Positions 11,817-25,151 of a stretch of DNA of 64,000 nucleotides are shown in pieces (the first letter of the stretch is position 1; every line of letters begins with the position of its first letter). Under the pieces are notes generated by a model. The model did not search any database, was not told the DNA's origin, and worked only from the letters and a program-made list of their open reading frames with translations. Both the position numbers and the translations under genes were made by a program. Origin of the DNA: Lucifuga dentata (lineage: Eukaryota > Chordata > Actinopteri > Ophidiiformes > Bythitidae); the NCBI GenBank assembly GCA_014773175.1, contig VXCM01000155.1:1-64000 (forward strand), in the 5' to 3' direction.

Positions 11817-13522
11817 TTTTAATACAGCTGCAGGTGCTCTCATCTCTATCACTTTAGCATACATTACCCTTTATACATTACCTGAATATGTACCTGTATT
11901 CAGTTACATCCCTACTTTTCATGTTCTTCTGACTTCCTGTGCTAAGCAGCATGGCATGGGTCACTCAATTATCAATCCAGGTCAAACTTAAATTATGATG
12001 TCTATATTGTATCTAAGGTGCCCAAAAATGTCTGAGAATTAAGTTTTTGCCACCTGAATTTTCCTGAGATTCATTTGCACAGCTGAGGAGTCTGTGCATC
12101 GGTTTTCACCCACAGGTTTGACTGAATCGATGTGTCCTTGATAGAAGCATTCACAAATTGAAATATATTCTAACAAAAACGGGTCTTGTGGCTGATAAGT
12201 CATATGAATGCTCAGGAGAATTCACAAGAACGTAAATGTGTTGCCTAAAGCAAACTGTCATCAAAGAAATGAGATATGTCATGCTGCAAAAATATTCAAT
12301 AACATATCAAATAGCTGTCAAAAGCATGCTCGTCAAGAAGTAATAAAGGGGGGATATGTGTGTGTGTGTGTGTGTATCATACCATTCATTCTTTTAACAA
12401 TAAACAAGTTGTCAAAGAGAACTTTGCTACAAAATTGTTGTCAGTTTAGCAGCAGTGATATGTGACTGGAGTGCAAAATTGTGTCATGCAGGTCATGCAT
12501 GTATTTTACCCGTGCAATTTTTTGTGAAAAATCTGGCAGACAAAAGCTCTTCACTTAATTATTGTCTGACTGCATAAAAGGCAACAAAGAGAGAAAACAA
12601 GCGCCGTCTTTACTGAGCACCAGCAGGACTTTGTTTGTTAAAGTCATGCATTGTGTCCCTTCTTTCGGTTAAACTCAGTCTTTATTGTTAAGGCTGACAG
12701 ATAAATGGCATTTCTGTGCAGAATTACAGTCACTAATGATAGTGTGTCAGTGTAACTTGACAGATGAGCCTGTGCACCAAACGGGTGCGATGTGGTGGGT
12801 TCAAATCCTTCTGACCTTAGTCACATTATCCACATGGTTTTCCAACCACCTCCTCCTGGATGCTATTTGATAAACCAGAACCATAAATACTGATTGAAAT
12901 AAGAAGTCTTTAAATGCTGCATTTGGATTGGGGTTTCAGCTCTTGTTATATATACAATGTGATTGTTTAGGCACTGTATGCATGATCTAATCCAGTGGTT
13001 CTCAAATGGTGGCAGGTGCACTGCCGGTGGTACTTGAAGTGCCCTTTGGTGGTAAACCAGATGGCTCTGGAAATTTCTGCAGAGAATCAAAACGATTGAA
13101 ATCTATAGAAATTCTGTTATTAAGAGCAAATCATTTGCAAAGAAGTAAGAAATAGGCTTTAACTATTATCCTTTATTAATGCGCTTTTGTGAAAATAGCC
13201 TAAATTGTTCCATGTGAATGTAAGTTGGTTTTAGTAGCTTTTCCAGTTCATATACAGTAAACTAGTAAACTTTAGCAAAGCACACATGCACATGGGACTT
13301 ATCAATGATTTTTCTTAGAGTTGGTGGCTTGTTAGTGTACTGGATTCAAAAAGTTTAATTTATTTGCAAGAGAGAGTGAAAGAGATGGAAAACACATAGC
13401 GATAGTATGGAGTTTTGATGTCTCATCTCTTTGCTAAATGTCACCTCTACTTACCTGATGACTTGCAAGTACTTGAAGGGAAAAGTTTCCTTTCCTTCTC
13501 TGACTTTACACTAATAATACCT
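11817..13522. other. Non-coding stretch
   Basis: No exon, RNA gene or clear repeat family recognised apart from a short GT run near 12357-12375. Confidence 0.5.
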
Positions 13523-13537
13523 ATAACAAGCTACAGT

Positions 13538-14646
13538 CTTCTTCTTCTTCTTCTTTTCCTTTCGGCTTTCCCTTCAGGGGTCACCACAGCGAATCATCTG
13601 CCTCCATCTAACCCTATCCTCTGCCTCCTCTTCTCTCACACCAACTAACTTCATGTCCTCTTTCACTACATCCATAAATCTCCTCTTTGGTCTTCCTCTA
13701 GGCCTCCTGCCTGGCAGTTCCAACCTCAGCATCCTTCTACCGATATGTTCACTATCCCTCCTCTGTACATGTCCAAACCATCTCAGTCTGGCCTCTCTGA
13801 CTTTATCTCCAAAACATCTAACATGCGCTGTCCCTCTGATGTACTCGTTCCTGATCCTATCCATCCTCGTCACTCCCAAAGAGAACCTCAGCATTTTAGT
13901 CTCTGCTACCTCTAGCTCTGCCTCCTGTCTTTTCCTCAGTGCCACTGTCTCTAAGCCATACAACATCGCTGGTCTCACCACCGTTTTGTACACCTTTCCT
14001 TTCATTCTTGCCGAGACTCTTTTGTCACACATCACACCTGACACTTTTCTCCACCCATTCCAACCTGCTTGCACACGTTTCTTCACCTCTTTTCCACACT
14101 CTCCATTGCTCTGGACTGTGGACCCTAAGTACTTAAAATCCTCCACCTTCTTTATCTCTATTCCCTGTAACCTCACCATTCCACTTGAGTCCCTCTCATT
14201 CACAGCCATGTATTCTGTCTTGCTGCGGCTAACCTTCATTCCTCTCCTTTCCAGGGCATATCTCCACCTCTCTAGGTTTTCCTCCACCTGCTCCCTGCTC
14301 TCACTACAGATCACAATGTCATCTGCAAACATCATAGTCCAAGGGGATTCTTGTCTAACCTCATCTGTCAGCCTGTCCATCACTACAGCAAACAAGAAGG
14401 GGCTCAGAGCTGATCCTTGGTGTAGTCCCACTTCCACCTTGAACTCCTCTGTCACACCTACGGCACACCTCACCACTGTCTTACAGCTCTCATACATGTC
14501 CTGCACCACTCTAACATACTTCTCTGCCACTCCAGACTTCCTCATACAACACCACAGTTCCTCTCTCGGCACCCTGTCATATGCTTTCTCTAGATCTACA
14601 AAGGCACAATGCAGCTCCCTCTGACCTTCTCTGTACTTCTCTATCA
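13538..14646 (-). mobile_element. RTE-type LINE, 5'-truncated copy
   Basis: Flanked by a perfect 15-bp duplication ATAACAAGCTACAGT (13523-13537 and 14647-14661). On the minus strand the element starts inside the reverse transcriptase and ends in a short 3' untranslated region (GTGGTGACCCCTGAAGGG) followed by a GAA repeat tail, the pattern of RTE-clade elements. The truncation point and duplication indicate target-primed insertion with incomplete reverse transcription. Confidence 0.85.
13574..14646 (-). pseudogene. RTE reverse transcriptase, N-terminally truncated but open
   Basis: About 357 codons read without a stop or frameshift from the truncated 5' edge to the natural terminator after RQMIRCGDP. 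Visible landmarks in order: the palm start VDLEKAYDRVPREELW, the HQGSALSPFLF segment, the catalytic MMFADDIVICSES (FADD box), the VEDFKYLGSTVQ segment, and the C-terminal LRWFGHVQRRDSEHIGRRML and GRRPRGRPKRR blocks. The endonuclease domain and start codon are gone; the first Met-like codon is a TTG lying in the target duplication. It cannot move on its own but shows little decay. Confidence 0.85.
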
Positions 14647-14661
14647 ATAACAAGCTACAGT

Positions 14662-16662
14662 AAAAACTTTAATTAATTCAGTCAAAATATTGTAAAGGCC
14701 AGGCACTCCTGTAGAGCATGTCAAAAAATCTCCCCTTATTACAATAAAGCAACACAAAAGAACCTTTGAAGTACTTGAAAGGGACTCAAATTCTGTTTCT
14801 GAAAGCACATTATTTCTGCATATAGGTCTTAATTTCATTATATGATATGTTCAGTGTCTCACAATGGGGAAATGCCTTGTATATGCAAATGAACCTTGCA
14901 GTTAATATGATACAAATGGGACTTGGATTCTCATTTTCATCTGCACGTCTGCGAAAGCTGGAAACTCCACACCATTTTCCTCGATCATTTCACTGTTTTC
15001 CATGCTTTCTTCTTCAGGTTGAGGCATGATAAAGCAAAACGCAAAATAACTTAAGACAGTGAAATGGCTAAAACCACAGCAGGAAAATATGAAGCTTAGA
15101 TTGCAGTTTTGCCAACAGGCTGTTCCATGGATAATTGCTTTGAATAAAGCTGAATTATCATTTTAACTGGAAAACTATTCACTGCCTCGCTAACGGTTAA
15201 GTATATGGGTGCACACGAGTGTGTTTGTGCGAGCATGTGCATGAATGTGCTTGTGTGTCTGNGGTTAAGTATATGGGTGCACACGAGTGTGTTTGTGCGA
15301 GCATGTGCATGAATGTGCTTGTGTGTCTGAGTGTATGAATTATTTACTAGTAATATCTCATAAAAAGCATATTACACAGAGTGCACAAGACAAAGCCCTC
15401 CTGAACTCCATCACTGACTGTAATCAAGCCTGCAGCTGCACAGATGGAGTGAGGGAGCGGGAAAGAACAGTGACGAAGTGACGAAAGAGAGTGAAAAAGG
15501 TGGCAAAGGGAAAAATTATTTCTCCTCACTCTCAGTGGCATTTTCTTTGCTTCTCTTCTGCTCACCCACCTGTCTAGCTGTATTAGTCTGTCTGCAGCTC
15601 CCCATCTTCAACTCCTGTTGCATAGCTATCAATCTTTGTATGATTCTATGCATTAAATAAATTATTTTTTCTCTATATTCATTAGTACCAATCAGGATGG
15701 TTGCCAAATTGATTTAGAAAGTCTGCTTTTTTAAAATTGTTGTCTCCCTATAAGCTATACATTATAGCGATGCCCAATTAGGTGTGTTCAATCTGCGAGA
15801 ATAGGCGTGTCTCGGAGCTGAGATGGGATTTGATCCTGAGTGTGGAGGCCAAGGCAGATGATTGGTTCTCAGATGACCGCTGGCTATAATGCTGCGTTTG
15901 TTGTTTGGAACTGGGAAGCCATAACTCAGAATAATGTCTTTTGAGCTAGACAAAGTGGGAAACAACATGGACACGTCCATAAAAACTTTTTTCTTTGCTC
16001 TGTCAAACCACAAAAAGCTCCTGAATGAATGACATACAAGTCCAAATGGCAAGGAAAGTCCGATTGCGTGCTTAGATGACTAATAATATTGGCATAACAG
16101 TCCATATCAGATGCACATCCAGAGAATTCCTGCGAATATTCCATGTGCTTGTGATATAAATGTAGTCTGTGTGCATCTATCGGTCTGTTTTGCATGATCT
16201 GTCTTCATCTTTTACAGAATCTGACAATCTCTCTGTCAGATGAATAATGAGTGTTTCATAGGTCACATCATTGCTTATCATCCTTGTATGATGACAAACG
16301 GGCTTCACGCTAACAGTTGATTTACCTGGCCACCCCCTCACTCTAGCAATCAATCAATTAGGGTAAACTCCATTGATCAGATTCCAGATATTAGGAAATG
16401 ACTGGAGGCAAAGCATAAAATGATGTTTTATCAGAAAAAAAAAAAACAGTTTCACTGTGAGATTTTCATGTTTTACATTCTAAATTTGTGCAATAGGCTG
16501 ATAACTGCTACTATCATCTTGCTCTCCTTCCTGGTTCCCTCCTCCCTCTCACCTTCTGTGCCAAGTTTTATCAAAATCTCACGCTCTTCTATTCATTTTT
16601 CCTTTCTGTCCCTCTCCCTCTTTTTCCTTGCACCCTCTCTTTCCTTCATTTCCATCTTTCCT

Positions 16663-16700
<38 letters not shown>

Positions 16701-19700
16701 AGAAGAATAATGTTAAGATGCCCAGGGGTTGAATCATCACTCACTGCTCCTGTCTGCCAGTTCAAAACATACTACTCCTATATCTGTGATGGATTTCTTG
16801 TACAGCCACTCCCACACTCGAGCCATCAATCCATCAGGCCTGTTTAAATTGATCAAATGAACACTGTGATCCACTCCACTTGTAAAGCTGAATTGTTTTG
16901 GTTTTCCCTAAACTATAACACACAATATAGTAATCTCTTGTAAGAACACCAATCCATCCCTCTGTTTTAATATGAAAGAGAGTCTGTATGAAATGCTATA
17001 GTTTGTGATACAGGCTAAATAAAACAAGCTGATTAGTGATGATGTTCCTTATTTAACAGATCTGTTTAAGTCTGCCTTTGGGTATTAACTATGATATCAG
17101 ATATCACCAAAATAATCCAGTTAACTCAAGTTTAGAGCTTCAGAGAAAATATCTTGATTTATTACGAAGGCTTTAATGGTTGGATCTCATTTTAAATTCA
17201 AATTGGGTAGAAGGGCAAAAGTATCAATTATTTTTCTTATCTACCTGAGACGAATGGCTGAAGAGTAATTAAATATAATTGCTCTGTAATAAGATTAAAA
17301 TACTGATTAATGGGATCTCTGTATCATGACATTTAACAATAATAAAATATAGATAAGAAGATTTCAAATAAACATTTCCAGGAAATAATGAAATTGTGTT
17401 TAAACTCAGGCATTTTAAAATTAACTGACTTTTGTTCTTTCCCTGGATCTGGCATTAAAACAGAAATAACTAACAATGTTTGTAACAGCAGCTGCCATTT
17501 GCCATAGTTATTGTCATGTTGCATCTAAAAAAGAACAGACAGTAGCAACAAGTTATTCTAAAGCCAAGGGAACTTTATTTTGTGCAACTGTTCCCCTGTA
17601 ACAGTCACTTTTGTCAATGTTTAACCATCATCCATCAGTGGCAACAAGGCAGCATTGTTTTTGTTTCTAGAAATTCCATCCTTTTTCCTTTGAAGAAAAG
17701 GCTTTGATAACTGGGAGCCGGATGTGGATTAAGTACTGTTTAAATTGATGCTTTCAGCCGGAACCACATAGTTTCCTTTGGAACTAATACTTGAAACATT
17801 GAGTAATAAAGCAAGAGCACAGTGCATATATCTGTGTGTCTTATCAATTTTTCTCTCTGTCTCTGTGTCTGCCTCTTTTTCTGTCTCTCTGTCATCTAAG
17901 CAGGGTTAGAACTTACAGCAGTTTCTTCTTCTCTAATAGGCTTTTACAGAGAGGGGCCAGTTTCGCTGTTTGTGTATGCAAAAGATTTGTAGCTGTGTGC
18001 ATGTGTCATGGCTTGAACTTTTCATTTCACAATCCCCTTGGGATAAACTCTGTGTGTGTGTGTGTGTGCTGTTGTTTCTTCTTGTTTGAAAAAAAAAAAT
18101 CACATTCTTGATCTATGACTGGACTTGTTCATGGTGAAGTAACTATTGCACAATTTAACTTCTCAATAAACTTCTGTGTTGCTGTCCGAGGTGCTGAATC
18201 CCATAAAGTTTAAGTAGATAACCTTAGGAGGGTGGCTATGCAGACAGTTTGAAAGGAGCAAAACCCAACACACATGTTCGGGCTTATGAGTTATGAGTTT
18301 CCAGTACATTCCTACAAATGAGAAGTTTGCAGAGGAACAACATCACTTGGTTGCAGTGGCCAAATCTCAACTGGTCATTTTTATCGGTTTTATCGGTATG
18401 TCATTTTTCTTACTAGCATTCCCTGAAACCCATATCTTGGGCAAATATTATATCTTCCTCTCAAACTTGCCAAAATTATTTTCACAGTCCAAAAAGGGTT
18501 GAGTTGCAGTTATTTCACAGGGGCTTTTCAGCAGAGTGGTGCCCCGTTTGAAAAATGCTATGCCATATCATTATCCAGGCCACCTGCTAGCGGGGCAACA
18601 GATGGCAGAGGCTTACCTTTGCAACCCCAACTGACAGCTCAAGTCACGCAAGCGTTCATTTGTCAGTGACAACGACAACAAACACTGCATGACACTTGTA
18701 CCTCAGACATGTCCCATATGTGTCTCTCTTCTGTGCTGAGCCATATGGCCCACTATTAGTTCAGAGTCAGCGAGAAAAAGACATGTTGAGCAATGGATAA
18801 GCAAGCGATAGATGTATTATAGATAAATAGATATTATAAAAAAAACAATTGGTTGGACCCCTCTCTATGTCTCTCTCTCTCTCAGGATTGCCAGATTGCA
18901 CACCCAAAATCCTGCTGTACTATTGCTAAAAATAGCCCACTCTCATAATGAATACACAAAAATATCAAACCACCCTATACATTAACTACATCATAAACCT
19001 ACAATAGTTTCACATGGAAATTTGAGGCAGTAGAGAGTATGCAGATAGCACTAACACTACAGTGTATGGTACAGTCAAAGAGCGCTATAATAAAGCTTTT
19101 AGATCAAAACTGGATAGGTCTGCTGCAACCTAGAGCAACAGGCCTAAGAATGGCAAGGAGCCTTATTATAACCACTACATCACAAAACAGGGCTTGAAGA
19201 TTGTACACAGCACAGAAAACCGGGGATTTATGAACAACCCGGGTAGGAGGATTTGGCAACAGGGGATATCTTTGATTGAATTGATATGATTATTAATTGA
19301 TTATAATATGATTATTTGCTAAACATAAAACAGTATTTTAGCTTATTTTACCACCTAATCTTTCAAAATCTGATGTTCGTGATCGATACACCCACCTTAT
19401 GTCCGAATGTAGAACGGATCATGGTCATTTACTCGTTTTTAATTTCTCGGTAAACCGTCTTCTCCTGGGACTATATTCCCTGGCGGAGACGTACATTGTG
19501 TTCCATGCAGCTCCATGTTGGACCGGTTACAGGAAGTACCGGTAACTTCTACAAAAAAAAAAAAAAAAANAAAAAAAAAAAAAAGAAATAAGAACGCCAT
19601 TTGGTTCGCTATGATAGATTACTTATCAGAAAAGTGGTGGTGGTGGTGGGTGGTGGGAATTTCTAAAATTTACATTTTGGGAAATTGTTGGCAGCAACTG

Positions 19701-19774
19701 TATGCTGTTACTGAATTAAATGTATGTAAACTGTATTTTCTTTTCTTTTTCCTGCCAATTCGCTACGATACACT
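14662..19774. other. Non-coding stretch upstream of the 20 kb gene
   Basis: No exon convincingly recognised. It holds a 67-bp duplication split by an N (15195-15329), a TC array (about 16668-16698), a GT run (about 18049-18068), and a poly-A run with N19570 (about 19551-19584). Positions 15870-16060 are GC-richer and may be a diverged DNA transposon fragment, not identified. Confidence 0.45.
15195..15329. repeat. Perfect 67-bp duplication split by one N
   Basis: 15195-15261 and 15263-15329 are identical (GGTTAAGTATATGGGTGCAC ... GTGTGTCTG), with only N15262 between them. Probably an assembly overlap. Confidence 0.9.
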
Positions 19775-19992
19775 CCAGTCCAGGGGGTGGCGGTAGTAGT
19801 GCACCTCAAAGCTGGTTTGCCAACCGCAGGAAAAAAAAAGTCCAGAAGAAGAAGACGTCAAAACAACAACTACTACTACCAATGTATGCCAGTACATCAA
19901 ACAAAGATGGCGGCCAAAACTCACCTGTGGTCCAGTCCGTCCATTATCCATGCGTTTGGTGCCAAAAGTTGCGGTCTTCTTGTCCTGCAGAC
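19775..19992 (+). promoter_or_regulatory. Promoter-like segment with YY1 and CRE-like sites
   Basis: GC-rich island in AT-rich surroundings. It contains an exact YY1 consensus AAGATGGCGGC (19914-19924), a GACGTCA CRE-like half palindrome near 19854, and a palindromic GGTGGCGGTAGT / GGTTTGCCAACCGC block (about 19787-19830) that resembles a dispersed repeat often seen near fish promoters. YY1 sites of this form typically sit just downstream of transcription starts, so initiation shortly before 19914 is plausible. The ATG inside the YY1 site opens a 38-codon upstream frame that overlaps the ATG at 19993 and stops before the next donor. Confidence 0.45.
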
Positions 19993-21285
19993 ATGGATCC
20001 CTCCCAATTTCCATCCACGCTGAGGACATCTGACCCAGGTAAGTAACCAAAACTGGTTTATTAATGGAAAGAACATTTACTCGGGATTTACTGCTTCAAA
20101 CAAGTAACACCTGTAAGCATTTAGTGATAACGAGGCAGCATGAAGCCACCGGTGAGGACTGCTTTTTTAATGCAGTCTGCATTTGAAAAAAATTTGGTGA
20201 AAAAAAAAAACAGTTCGAAAACATGTTCAAACAAGTGGAGAATTCTTGCAAATCTACATAGAAATGCTTGGATAAGCCCCACAAGTTGCTTTTTCATCTT
20301 TACTTTTTTAAGAATTTGGTTAGCTTTTGTTATTGTAGCCATTTTGTAATGTCAGAATCCTTTTTGTGTTGGATGTAAATGATGAATATCCTAATTTAAT
20401 GAAGCAGTATGCAGACTAGATATATTATTTATGTAATGGGAGAGTCATGCATTGGTATAGTAGCAAATGCAGGATAAGACAAAGAATCTCCTAAAATCTT
20501 TACACCTGAAGGTGTGTCTCAGTAGTGAGCTTACAGTGAGCTGATTGAGCTCTGTGGCATTTTGTATCTAATACCTTTATGATGATCTTTGAATGTGTTG
20601 GAGAACTGATAGCTGAGGTTTTCTTTGATACTTAGAAAGAATCCTTTTGCAAGGAATTTTATGCTGTTTTGGTTTTTATAACGTTTGGGTTCATGCATGA
20701 TAAATCAGAGCAAAAATAAGTGCAAACTCATCTGTTCCTTTTAAAATGTGTGGCAATTTTCCTCAGAAAATCTGTCAGAATTGAAAACAGCAAGCATCTG
20801 GCGCAATCTGTCAAAATTTTGCAATCTGATATTTGTCCGTATTGTACAGCCCTAATGTCACTGCGTATGCTGAGATGGTAGCTGTAATATTTTGATTGGA
20901 GAAGCATCTCTGTTGTCTCACAGTTGAACCAAGTTTGACCCTCGCAGTGGGGAACGAAGAGTTAAATTTGTGTGACAGTATGCAAGCAAGCAAAGTGGGA
21001 ATGCTTAACAATCTACAACACAGTCTTTATGATTTGTGGATTGGGGGTGAGCAGACCAAAATGAACGGTTGACAGTGGTCCAAATCTGAGCAGCTGTTAC
21101 GGTATTTAATGATCAGGACTCAGGAGAGACGAGACATTTGAATTAAACGCAGCTTCAGGATTTCCTTCATGGTTTTTCTAAATGTTTCTGCAGGTGAAAG
21201 TCTAATTGTTCGGTATGATAAGCCAAAAGGTGACTCTGCATTTGCGTCTTTTTATTATACGCTGTATACGCACTCGCTGTTTCAT

Positions 21286-21340
<55 letters not shown>

Positions 21341-22329
21341 NTCTCTCTCTCTCTCTCTCTGTCACTTTCATGTTTTTGTTTCTCTGTCACACATATCACA
21401 GTAGACAGATTAGTACCTGGGAATGGGGTCATAGTAATCCATCGTTGCAGACCAGAGGTGACTACATTAGATAACTGTCATTACTCACCGTGGTAAATGG
21501 ATTATTGCACGCTGGAATCCACGTATGTGGGTGGCAGCCAGTGAATCTCTCACTAAACCTGAGATTTGTGGTGTTTGCACTCTGAAGGTTTTTAATCTTT
21601 TCCACTGCAGGACCCAAATTAGAATAAATTTGCTCATTTCCTGGGATTCATTAAAACTCAGGCTCAGAGGAGACTTTACTCACTTTAGGCCTGACCCAAC
21701 AGTTTGTAAAGTCGAGCTCTTAATGTGTTTGTGGAAAGTATAGGCGACGGCCCTATTTACATCTCACATTAACATGCGATCTATATGCAGAAACGTTACC
21801 AAAATAAGGAAAAACACGCAAATGTGTAAATGTGAGCAGAATGCATTAAGAAGAGATGAGAAATATGGCTGTTGAATGCATAGATTTTTATATCAAATAT
21901 TAAACTGATATCTAACAAAATAGGACTGGATCTTTAAAGGACCATACCGGTGATTTTGCATGTTTGAGCCCAAGAAATAATGTCATGAGGATGTTGCTGA
22001 GGTTCAGTCACTGTACAACTCTCTGTTTCTTGTATACATGAGAGAGAGAGAGAGAGAGAGAATTATGATGTAAGCAGGAAAAATAACATTTTCTCACCAA
22101 ATGCTGAGAGTGTTGAGCAGGCTTTGCTTTAAGATTGTCAAAATACCCTCAATAAAGATGTCAGATTGCTGCTCCACGCCCCGAAACGAATCCTGCAGAA
22201 ATAATTTCCTTTCCTGAAGCTGTGAAGGAGCTGAAGACAAACCAGGTGCAGCTGTTAATGCAGTGGAGTAAATGCAGCATCAGGTGCTTTTTGGAGTCAT
22301 GGTCCATTGGCCAACTGGACACATGCAGA
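19993..22329 (+). CDS. Unidentified multi-exon gene, 5' exon cluster
   Basis: Exons inferred from GT-AG borders and matching phase: 19993-20038 (MDPSQFPSTLRTSDP, donor GTAAGT), optional 20767-20838 (NLSELKTASIWRNLSKF), 20924-21046 (EPSLTLAVGNEELNLCD...LYDLWIG), 21194-21229 (ESLIVRYDKPK), 21402-21492 (VDRLVPGNGVIVIHRCRPE...), 21611-21737 (TQIRINLLISWDSLKLRLRG...) and 22165-22329 (EIISFPEAVKELK...QWSKCSIRCFLESW). Phases run 1-1-1-1-2-0-0, and every junction leaves the frame open. An in-frame ATG further upstream (about 19883) is an alternative start, and a good acceptor ends at 19990. No signal peptide or known domain is evident; the residues alternate strand-like and helix-like segments as in a soluble globular protein. 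I do not recognise the family. The exon for 21611 has a mediocre donor (GTATAG). Confidence 0.5.
21291..21360. repeat. (TC)n microsatellite
   Basis: TC dinucleotides interrupted by N21341. It lies in a short intron of the putative gene, between the exons at 21194 and 21402. Confidence 0.95.
21932..21985 (+). mobile_element. Short MITE, partial copy (family A)
   Basis: Begins CTTTAAAGGACCATACCGGT, then GATTTTGCATGTTTGAGCCCA. It matches the complete copy at 47444-47540 and the inverted copy at 27623-27689. The right inverted terminus is not recognisable here. Confidence 0.6.
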
Positions 22330-25151
22330 GTAGGAAAAAGTATAAAATGTGTTAGGATGACATTTCATGTTAGATCCCTGCAGGTGTGATCATAAGAAGT
22401 TACTGTGCTACCTGGTCTCTGGTTTGCTGCATCTTTTCTCTTTGATTTTCCTTTTTCTCTCTTCCTGCTGCTTGTGTTCTGCTTTTTACTTGCACCATTC
22501 AAGTTTTAAATATTACTTATCAGTTCCTGAAGTCTCCAAACACAAAGACGCATGATGATACACACATAAACGCTGTGTATGGCCATCTTCCTCTCTCTCT
22601 AGCCCNCCCCACCCTGCACACACCAGCTTAATTTGTAAGTGTGAAGCGATAATTTCTGATTTGCTTCACCATCATTTTCTTCCTTTTTAAATTGGGGAAA
22701 ACTAAATTTTTAATGCCCTTTGTTTACACCGGATGAATATGTGTGTACTCCTTGAGCTCATGCATGCATGTATGTGAGTATCTCAGGGTTAGTGATCAAA
22801 TGTTGCTATTCATTTTTTAAATATGTGATGATAGTCTGTCATTGATGTTTTTGTTGTGAATGTTTGCTCATTGTGAGAAGAACAGGACTCTGGCAGTTTT
22901 AAAGAGTTTGGGAAACTCTTAATTTTCTTTCGTCTTTCTTTTCTGTATCTGTGACTTTCATTGTCTCAATCTGTCTCCATCCATTTTATTACATCATCTG
23001 TAGAGCTGAATGATACTCAGGTTAAATATGCTCATCACTTCATATTGTTTTCTTTTATGGATTTAGTCATCAGAGTTCATCTTATAATTTCTGTACATTT
23101 TTTCACCTATCTGTAGCTCAGCTACTCATTGTCCTCAGGTTTTTTCAGAAATAGCAAAACTTAGAGTAGTGTTTAATATTCCATAAAGCCTTTCATAAAT
23201 ACAATGCTAAAATCTAAAAGGCAATTTGAGAACCATAATAGTTTCCATTAATGTGATATTCCTCCAGCTCAAGCTGTTGGTAATGTTGGATTTTCTTTTT
23301 TTATTCATGCCTCCTTTGTGAAATCCAGGTGCTGCAGCACATTAACCCTGCAGTCTGTGTGCATTGAAAAAAATATGACTTCATCAGCTGTCCGTGATGT
23401 TCAGCCATCCATCTTCGCTTCCTGCTAATGACCTCGGCTGTTGATTTGTTTGTATATATTCCAGTTGATATTGAATGTCTGATATCTTATCTGTGCACTG
23501 ATGATATGATTACGAAGTCTAATGAGCTCTTTAATTGCTGAGAGCATTATAATGAATGTTCTAATTGAAATGCATCCAGCACTGATGGAGAGACAGGCCC
23601 TTCGACAACTTCATTGGCAAACAGACAGTTCCTACGGCATAAAACTATTTCATTATTTTACCATATCAATTAATTAATTTTCAATTACAGTGCTGGTGAA
23701 CTCACTTTGTGAGATAGGGAAATGGAAATAATCAATGTTTCTGCTGCATGGAGACATTTCTTTGTGTTACAAATCAACCATGGGTTTAATTTAATTGAAG
23801 AATTTGTAAAAAAAAAAACAAAACAAACAAACAAAAAAAACCAAACAAACAAACAAAACATTTCTTAATTTTAATATTGTCAAAACTTTATGTCAGTTTT
23901 ACCACAATGTGTGTGTGTCATGTATGAGTGGGAGGGAAGGAAAAATATTGAGTGGAGAGAGAATTCAGGAATGAAACAGCTATGTTTTGAAACTGTAAAG
24001 AATCTTGTGTTTGTGTTTGCATTCTACTGCCAGTTTCCATAAAAGCTGCAGTGATATAGTTTGTTAATGCAGTAAAATCATTATAATGTGATCAGTCGGC
24101 ATTAGTGGAAGATTTAGCTTTAACTCCCGTTTCATGAATAACATTCTCATAGATTTAGTGTGAAATCTCACAGAGTTACTTAAAACCATCCAGAGACCTT
24201 GTGTTTCTCACAAAAATCTGTCAATATGGAAGCTTAAATATTATATCTACTAGGGGGAAATGTGAAGACCAAAACATCATCCTCATTTGGCATCAGAAAA
24301 CGATTACTAAACTACTACTGGCATCGGAAAACTACTTTTAAAACTACTTCCAATTTTGCTTGACATTTTAAACAAAAATGGTAACAATGGGATGACCTTT
24401 TTATGCCAACCATTCTGGCAGACGTTTGTCACTGTGAAAATGCCCCAATAAATGGGGATAGTTTCTGATGCGATCGATCAGCTTTTTAGCTATTTTTCTG
24501 GACATCATGTGACAAAGTTGACATTGCTGTCCTCACAATGTTTCTACTATTGTATCTTGCTAATGTGTACCATTATTTCTTGAAGAAGTACATAAACAAT
24601 GTTTGTCAAATGAAAACAGGACAGCATCATGGCAGGCATCATACTTTACCTGCATGAGTAGTTAATGTCAAGTATAACCAAGGATCAATATCCATTAAAT
24701 ACACTGAACTTTTCATAAGTTTCAAGAGCAAAAATGAATATGGAACAAGTCCATTTTTTATTTAAAAAAAAACAAACTTTCTCAGCATTGATTAGTTACT
24801 TTCAACAGAAAAAAGTTGGCAATAGCTGTCGTGGCAAAAAACAAGACTTAGTTGGCTTTGTGAGTCTGCAATCATTAAACGTTAAATATAAAAAGCTTTG
24901 CTTTTGAAGTGATTATTGTGTATACCTTAGACACTGATGGAATAAGCCCCCCCCTCATCTTCTGACTTTTCTTTTTGTTGTTTGCCATTCCTGTTTCTTT
25001 CCTGTTTTCTTCCATTGTTTGGCATTGCTCAATGTCAAAGAATATTGGTTTAAGAAAAATCAAAATTAACTCATACATTCATTCATATTTTCCTTCTTTA
25101 CTCATCATCCCAACTTTCTTTGCTTTATTCTCTTTCTTCCCTCCTTCACAG
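22330..25151. other. Putative intronic sequence
   Basis: Mostly non-coding introns of the putative gene; only the 28-nt candidate exon at 23329-23356 is called inside. Positions 23400-23760 are AT-rich with repeated ATTA/TAAT cores and could be a conserved non-coding element, though this cannot be judged without alignment. Confidence 0.35.

Noticed and set aside
13653..14624. 323-codon plus-strand open frame
   Set aside because: It is the antisense of the RTE reverse-transcriptase frame, which carries the FADD box and family motifs on the minus strand.
22134..22201. Frame DVRLLLHAPKRILQK followed by an apparent 1-bp frameshift into the exon at 22165
   Set aside because: An acceptor at 22164 gives an exon (22165-22329) open in a single frame with the right phase, so no frameshift needs to be invoked.
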